Shown here: positions 58,501 through 64,000 of the stretch, one piece after another
Position numbering within the stretch: position 1 is the first letter of the stretch
How the letters are laid out: each line of letters starts with the position of its first letter
Assembly (NCBI GenBank): GCA_008933995.1
Contig: WARS01001600.1
Span: 1,302,001-1,366,000 of the forward strand
Length of the DNA: 64,000 nt
Direction: 5' to 3'
Origin: Datnioides undecimradiatus
Lineage: Eukaryota > Chordata > Actinopteri > Lobotiformes > Datnioididae
Translations under genes and position numbers: made by a program
Notes under the pieces: model-generated
Seen by the model: only the letters and a program-made list of their open reading frames with translations
Told to the model about the DNA's origin: nothing
Databases searched by the model: none

Positions 58501-60004
58501 CACTGTAAATTACTGCTGGGGAGCAGGGACGCTCGTCCTCTGCTGCATCCGAGGGGTTACGCTGTGTGAGCTGTAGGTGCAAACCTGACGGAGATTCACT
58601 CAGGGGCTGTTCCCACACGCTGCCTGAATGCTCCCACCACACTTACACTGAAACACTTTCAGCTTCAGTTACATGAAAGCTAAAGTAAGTGCTTGCTTAA
58701 GGTTTAATGTCCACACATATGGTGAGTGTATCAAGGCACTCAGTGGTGGTGCAGTTAAAGTCATGTGACCGTGGTGATGTTAGCTTTTTACTGCTGCTTT
58801 TAGCATTTATGCTTCAGAACTCATAAAAGCGATGGTGAGCTGCTGAACAAAACGTCTTGTCAGTGTCATAAACTGTTGTTTTCCTGCTTTAATCCGAAAA
58901 AACAAACTGGCTCTCTGTTGGAGGGACCAGGGCGATGCTAACTTCAGCTGGGGCACCAGAAACCCATCCTCCCTGCAGCTCTTTAACAACCCAGGTGAGG
59001 GTGGTGGTGTGGGTGGAGGCCAACAGTCCTCTGCAGCTCTGTACGGCGTCACCATATCTGCTCACATTGTGTATTTCACTGTTAGCTAGTGGGTTAGCTG
59101 GTTAGATGCTGTAACTTTGTCTTTAGCTGCAGTTCGAGTAAATGATCTCTGGTGCAGAGCCACAATGCACACATAGGTAAATATGCTTATGTTTTTAAAT
59201 CTATGCATGTGAATCAAACAAACTCGCAAAGTTGCTCCTTCAGTTTTGGAGTTTTAATAATCTTTACTAGCTCCAAGCCAGAGTCTGTGGCAGCGTGAAA
59301 ACAAAAGCCAAACTTTTGTTTTGTCGGCTTCCCGGTGCGTGCAGACGTAGCGGATGAAAGAAACGCTCACTGCTGCTGATTCACGGTCTCACGAGGCGTT
59401 ATGAAATGTTCATCTTTCTCTGAAGGTTTGTTTTGATAGCGAGACAGGTGGCTCTGCATAGGCTGCGGGACCTCATGAATGAGTGAGCACATTATCAATA
59501 TGAGAAACTGCTGAAATATTTAGTCAAGACAGATTTCTACCTGCAGGGAGGTGCGTGCTCTCGCACTCTGTGAGGTGCACTCGGGGAAGCTATCCAGGAA
59601 AGGTCCATTAAGTTAGCACATTAAGTTACCACTTCCTGCTATTTCAATGTGAGCAGACGCTCACAAAGAAGCACAAATGTGCGTTTAAAGAAAACCTGCT
59701 GGACAGTAATCAGAGTACATCAGTTAGCTGCCCCGGGTGTTTTTCCTTCTTCTGTCCAGTTGGAACTGATATATTCCCCCTGCACTGTGGTTCACGCAAG
59801 GAGCCGGCTGCTGCTTTCTGCCCGGACCAGGTGGAGATGCAAGGACCAACCAGAGCAAGAGGCTAATGATGCAATGAGATACTGATCCCTCACTGGCTTC
59901 CCACCCGCTACCACAGTTGAAACTGTCCTGTTTCTCTCCTCAGGAGGTGAACAACACGTCTCTTAACATGACGCGATCGACGCAGCGTGTGTGAGAGTCC
60001 ATAC
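55524..60004 (-). other. clstn2: clstn2 intron (4.5 kb)
   Basis: Donor CAG|GTATGG, acceptor (UG)nCAG. No second gene seen. It contains (CA)n at 57941-57962, an interrupted (GT)n at 58391-58423 followed by a G run, and stretches at 57830-57940 and 58120-58270 that look unique and could be regulatory. Confidence 0.8.
55526..55579. repeat. (CA)n/(CG) microsatellite abutting a clstn2 splice acceptor
   Basis: On the transcribed (minus) strand it reads (UG)n with UGCG interruptions and ends directly in CAG, the 3' splice site. Confidence 0.95.
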
Positions 60005-60216
60005 CTGTGTGATGCACGCTGGCGTCCGCCCTGGTCACTGTGCTGACGATGTGGAGGTCCTGGAACAGAGCTACGCCTCCCGGTGCTCTGAGGTCAGACA
60101 CCGGCCGGGTGAGTCTCTCCACGCCGGTGATGGTTATCCTGGGCTCACTGGGCTGCAGCACCATCACCACGGCGTCGATGTCTGGGATGGTGATGCAGGT
60201 GTCTTCACCGAAACAT
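60005..60216 (-). CDS. clstn2: Calsyntenin-2, ectodomain exon (most 5' exon in the window)
   Basis: Follows acceptor CTCTGCGTCCGTTCCAG and supplies the third base of a split codon. It then reads CFGEDTCITIPDIDAVVMVL, QPSEPRITITGVERLTRPVS, DLRAPGGVALFQDLHIVSTV and TRADASVHHT, ending with G at a GTATGG donor. PDIDA.V.VLQP..P.I...GV..L.RP and G..LF..L.IVSTVTR are calsyntenin ectodomain signatures downstream of the laminin-G-like domain. 212 nt = 1 + 70 codons + 1. Exons coding the cadherin repeats and the laminin-G-like domain are not in this window. Confidence 0.92.
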
Positions 60217-60897
60217 CTGGAACGGACGCAGAGAGGTGAGGGAAGGCAGCAGGGTGAAACAGTGGGATGAGGCTGCTGACAGTGGTCTGGTTCTCTCCTC
60301 CATGACACTGTCTGCGTTTAACCACGTCATGCTGTAGATGATGTGCAGGTGACACGTGTCTAAAACTGGGTTCCATGTTGGAAAGTGCAATGTCTTTTGA
60401 TATGCAGTGACAGGCAGTGATAGAGTAGTTTGCAGAACAGTGACTGTTTTGGCAGCAACATGCAGTTTGGACCTGTTCCCATTTAAAAATACTGCCTGGA
60501 AGATGTTGAGACGTGTGATAACTCGTTTCAGACTAATTTCTTTCTTTCTTTCATTCAAAATAATCCCAACATCTAACCTCCCCATGAAAACGAAAACGTT
60601 GGAGAGAGACAGCTGAACTGTTTCCCCCTCACTACCAGTCTTAACGCTGAGCTCAACCAATCACCAGCGAGGAGCAGCTTAATTCATAGCGTGCAGACAT
60701 TAGAGAGGCGTCTCCTCGTCTCAGCAAAGAAGCGTCAAACCATCACTTTATTCTTCATGTTTTACGAGCTGCAAATGCTCAACTCAAACAACAATTGTAC
60801 TTATTACCTTTACTCGCTCACTCTAGGAACAGATTCATAGTTAATTGTCTACTGTCTCATTTCTCATATGCTAATCAGCAGCTGTGTCGTCCTGTGT

Positions 60898-60899
<2 letters not shown>

Positions 60900-60932
<33 letters not shown>
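60900..60932. repeat. (GT)n microsatellite
   Basis: Pure GT run of about 32 bp. Confidence 0.9.
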
Positions 60933-60933
<1 letters not shown>

Positions 60934-61984
60934 GGGTTCTTGGCAGCGATTACACTAAAAATGACAAAACTTCTCTTCCATCGAGAATCACTGCAGCTGA
61001 AATGTGCTACAATACCGCGACCTTGTTCACGGTCTCACACAACCGCCCCACGCACTGTCTCGTGTGCCGCGGCCTTGCAGAGTGTGTGACAGTGTCGCCG
61101 AGTGCGTTTCTTTATTTTCACCCTCTGACTAACTTCGCTCAACGTGGCTGAGCTCCATTCACTGAGGAAAAGGTCACATGTGAGGACCGTCCAGTCGATA
61201 CCCAGCCCCGGAGCATGGCACAGGAGATGTATTGTGAAACAGCTGTGTCTCTAACACAACCTGCTGTAAATCCATTCAGCGGCAGAATGTAAAACTAATA
61301 AAGCTTATCGATACCAGCCAGGACCTCTCGGCCGCTCTAACGGGCACAGTGCATGCAGTTATTCAGGGGGTGAGAGGCTCCGTCGGTGCTCGGGCTGCAG
61401 ACTCAGACATGCAGCAGTGGAGCCCGCTGTGTTTCCATACGTGCACGTCTGCCTCCCCGCCTGCCCGTCAGCGTGCGTTTAAATGCACATCGTCCACCGG
61501 CAACCTTTAACGCACCAACACACATCAGCTCTCTTGGAAGTGACTGATCCGGCTCGCTGTGAGCTCACAGCACAGCCAGACACAGGACACGCACGCTCAT
61601 ATTCACACTAATGGCTGCAGACATCCGACTCACAATCATTGTGATGCATTGCCTGATACACACACACATACGCACAGAGTAAAGACCGCAGATTACACAT
61701 CAATCAAATGGAAAACAGGAGATGTTAAAGTGAGTGAAGGACGGGGTGGAGGGAGTGAAGTGAGGAGGGTGGTGGTGGTGGTGGTGGTGGAGGGGCTGGT
61801 GGTGTGCGCCGTGAACGCTGAACAAACAACCGGATTTTTGTTTTTACATTTCACCGAAGGCCTTTCAAACACACAAACATCTGTCAGTGGGTGGGACATC
61901 AATGTGCTCTCTCCCTTCTGTAGCTCCGTATGAGCAGCCACAGGAAGAAACCGTAACAAGCTTATTTCCTGCATTGGAAGCCTG

Positions 61985-62250
61985 GACTACAAGATTTCAG
62001 CTGATATGCATCCTGCAGCCTCTCATCTAAATTCTGCAAAAGTCTGCTGCAATGCATAAATCCATATGATGATTTCCATATGCTTTCTCCACCTGGGCCG
62101 CTTTATATGAATTTTAAAAGACGGGAAGTGGAAAGTAAATTGAAATGGCAGTAAAAGGGAGAGGGTCTGGCTGAACGTCAAAGCAAAACGTTTAAGTGGC
62201 CTCGGATGTTGCTTATGCATGAGCAGCTCCTGCCTGGATCACTGTCTCCT
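61985..62250. promoter_or_regulatory. Candidate conserved non-coding block in clstn2 intron
   Basis: Non-repetitive stretch dense in POU/homeodomain-like words: TGATATGCATCCTG, GCAATGCATAAATCC, ATATGATGATTTCCATATGC, TTGCTTATGCATGAGC. It stands out from the surrounding GC-rich intron. Conservation not testable here. Confidence 0.3.
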
Positions 62251-62824
62251 CCACGCACACAGTGACCTCTGGGGCTGCACGCGTTGCTGATGACATGACA
62301 CCAAACAGGTGCTGAGTAAAAGTGAATAAATATCGGTAATTCATTTAGTAGAAATATTAAAACCAAACCTCTGTGCGGCACCAAACTGCTCAGACACCCA
62401 GTGCTGTTTGTTTCGTTTAACATTCGGGAACTTTGTTTACTGGCTCCAGTTCGGCTGATGGAAGAGGAGCAAAATCACATCTAGTTTCTTGAAATATTAA
62501 AGAACAAAATCCCTCAAACTGGGCCCGACGGCTGGATGGAAACTTAACTGTTGTCTCTAATCCGCCGCAGTCGGTTGTCTGAGGCCGCGGTTTGAGACAA
62601 AAACAGGTTTGCGGGCATCGTGTAATCTCGCCGTTCGTTTCGTGCGGCCTCAGCCGGCGGTGTGTGTCTGTTCGCTGTTCGGGCACTAAGCCATTGTTGT
62701 GAGCAGTGGGAGATACAAACTCAGTGATGCAGGCAGGCGGCCGCTGCGTGGGCTCGCCGAGCTGAAAACCCCCCCACAAACCTGGATCCGCTCCAACTTC
62801 ATTATAAAGAAATATGACAAGGGA

Positions 62825-62945
62825 GCATAAAAGGGCTGTTGCAAAGATTAGCGCTGCTCACTTTTATTTTTTCAGTGCCTGCAGTAATTGCAGTTATTAG
62901 TCGTCAGCACAAAACAAATTGAATTGCATTTGGAGGAATCACTCA
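62825..62945. promoter_or_regulatory. Candidate conserved non-coding block in clstn2 intron
   Basis: GCATAAAAGGGCTGTTGC, TTGCAGTTATTAGTCGTC and CAAATTGAATTGCATTTGG (octamer-like) fall in a 120-bp unique stretch. Picked by appearance only. Confidence 0.22.
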
Positions 62946-63891
62946 CCATCTCTGTTTGTTTGCGAGGAGCGATACTGTCCGCGGCGCTCTGCGGGAAGCT
63001 TTTCCTGGTTTTTCCCACCTCCGGTTTACAAAACACACACTTGATGGTAAAAAATAATGTATGGAATAACAGTGAAAGTCTGTTCTCTCTAATAAATCCA
63101 TATATACATGCACGCAAACCCACATGAGTGCCTCTCATAAAGTGTATTAATTAGTTAAGCAATAACACGGATTTACTCTCCCGGCACCTGTGCGTTCATA
63201 ATAATTACATTTTCTGTCAGGGGTGGCGAGCGCTCCTCTGTAGCCTCCTCTCTGTGCCTGCGTACAGCATGTTGTGTGCCTGCGCAGGCCTCAGTGACAG
63301 GCAGCGGCTCACGCGTTTAACAAATCCCGAAGAAACACATCTGACCTCGATCCAACCCGTGTTTTGACTTGTCACAGCAGGAAAATGTTATTTCTCCCGT
63401 CAAATGTCCTCATGAGCTATTAGTCTGCACGTATAATAGCAAAGCACCAAGTCTGTAGCTCGCATTAACAGAAGGCAGCCGGGATAAACACAGTCATTAC
63501 ATCTGTGCCTGGAAACTTGAAGAAGGCTGGAGACTTTCCTGTTCGCTGCTGCCCTCACATCTCACATCTGAACTGTCACATTTATTCTCCTTCATCTTGT
63601 TCTGTTACTAACTTTCACTCATTAAATCACCTTATGTTGCTTATTTCATATTGATGCATTGCATCTTTTATGTAAAGCAACACAAAGCGATTCAGCCCTG
63701 CTGCTGATGGGTCTGTTTTCACCGTCTCCTGCAGTGAAACATCACAATATCTGACAAATATCAAGATATTGTCTCAGCTGTCAGATGCCTGCATTGAAAA
63801 TGAAGCTTAATTCCTGCCTTTACATGCATCTGCAGGTATTTTATGCAGAAGTTCATAAACAGGACAAATGAACCAAGAGACTGGATTTCTA

Positions 63892-63928
63892 AATAATAAT
63901 AATAATAATAATAATAATGATGATAATG
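63892..63928. repeat. (AAT)n microsatellite
   Basis: About ten AAT/ATA units ending in TGATGATAATG. Confidence 0.92.
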
Positions 63929-64000
63929 TTGCAGCAGCAGTGGAGCAGCTGCAGAGTCACAGAGGGAAGTGTCTGCGTCGGATCAGGAGGACATGCTGGT

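Larger units (their letters stand above)
50072..64000 (-). other. clstn2: clstn2 gene, 3' part (runs off the window)
   Basis: Exons in transcript order: 60216-60005, 55523-55353, 55217-55072, 53735-53612, 50648-50464, 50302-50072. Their phases (1, 1, 0, 1, 0 at successive junctions) all match, giving 1069 nt = one leftover base + 355 codons + stop. Every junction has GT-AG ends. In family order: ectodomain C-terminal part, shedding region, transmembrane helix, WDDS motif, acidic tail. The paralogue call rests on convergent linkage with spsb4; calsyntenin-1 is linked to SPSB1 in human 1p36, so the neighbour's identity matters. Confidence 0.88.
60217..64000 (-). other. clstn2: clstn2 intron, incomplete
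   Basis: No further calsyntenin exon found up to the window end. It contains (GT)n at 60900-60932, (GGT)n at 61771-61792, (AAT)n at 63892-63928 and candidate conserved non-coding stretches at 61985-62250 and 62825-62945. The longest open frames (120-151 residues) resemble no protein I know. Confidence 0.65.

Noticed and set aside
60205..60660. 151-residue minus-strand open frame next to a calsyntenin exon
   Set aside because: Sequence upstream of the acceptor at 60217 is not calsyntenin-like and is in a different frame from the exon. Treated as intron.

Overview
This is vertebrate genomic DNA, almost certainly from a spiny-rayed (percomorph) teleost. It is intron-rich with sparse exons and dense (CA)n/(GT)n microsatellites. 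Several diverged interspersed repeats match families I recognise from percomorph genomes: a 'TTAGCTTAGCATAAAGACTGG' element, a 'GCATGCTAAC...GATCACCAAAGTC' element and a 'GTGGCGCAGGAGG' tRNA-type SINE. I see no bacterial genes, CRISPR array, phage or virus, and no confident tRNA or rRNA gene. Only two protein-coding genes can be supported, and they lie tail to tail.

Gene 1 (+ strand) is spsb4, a SPRY-domain/SOCS-box substrate receptor of Elongin-Cullin5 ubiquitin ligases. The coding part has two exons (25223-25931 and 35047-35174) that splice exactly into a 278-residue protein. A 5' UTR segment starts at an acceptor ending at 25051. The first, non-coding exon is not certain. The best candidate is a CpG island at about 7260-7619 with a GTGAGT donor; a second candidate ends at a GTAAGA donor at 20530/20531. 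The 3' UTR runs to about 36.39 kb.

Gene 2 (- strand) is the C-terminal part of a calsyntenin, most likely clstn2 because spsb4 is next to it (human SPSB4 and CLSTN2 are both at 3q23). Six exons between 60216 and 50072 join in compatible phases into 355 complete codons plus a stop: ectodomain, shedding region, transmembrane helix and acidic tail. Upstream exons lie beyond 64000. A long 3' UTR with several poly(A) signals reaches to about 46.84 kb.

Layout: 1-1200 looks like the 3' UTR end of an upstream + strand gene. 1200-7260 is intergenic with old repeats. 7260-25051 is promoter plus intron 1 of spsb4 (inferred). 25052-36390 is the body of spsb4. 36.4-46.8 kb is the intergenic space between the convergent genes, with CTCF-like motifs and blocks that look like conserved non-coding sequence. 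46.8-64.0 kb is clstn2.

The most interesting points are about RNA processing. The 161-nt last intron of clstn2 has no in-frame stop, so retaining it would replace the polyglutamate tail with an Arg/Lys-rich one. One clstn2 acceptor has a (UG)n tract where the polypyrimidine tract should be. Reading through the first coding exon of spsb4 would give a SPRY protein without its SOCS box. No new enzyme or defence system is visible.
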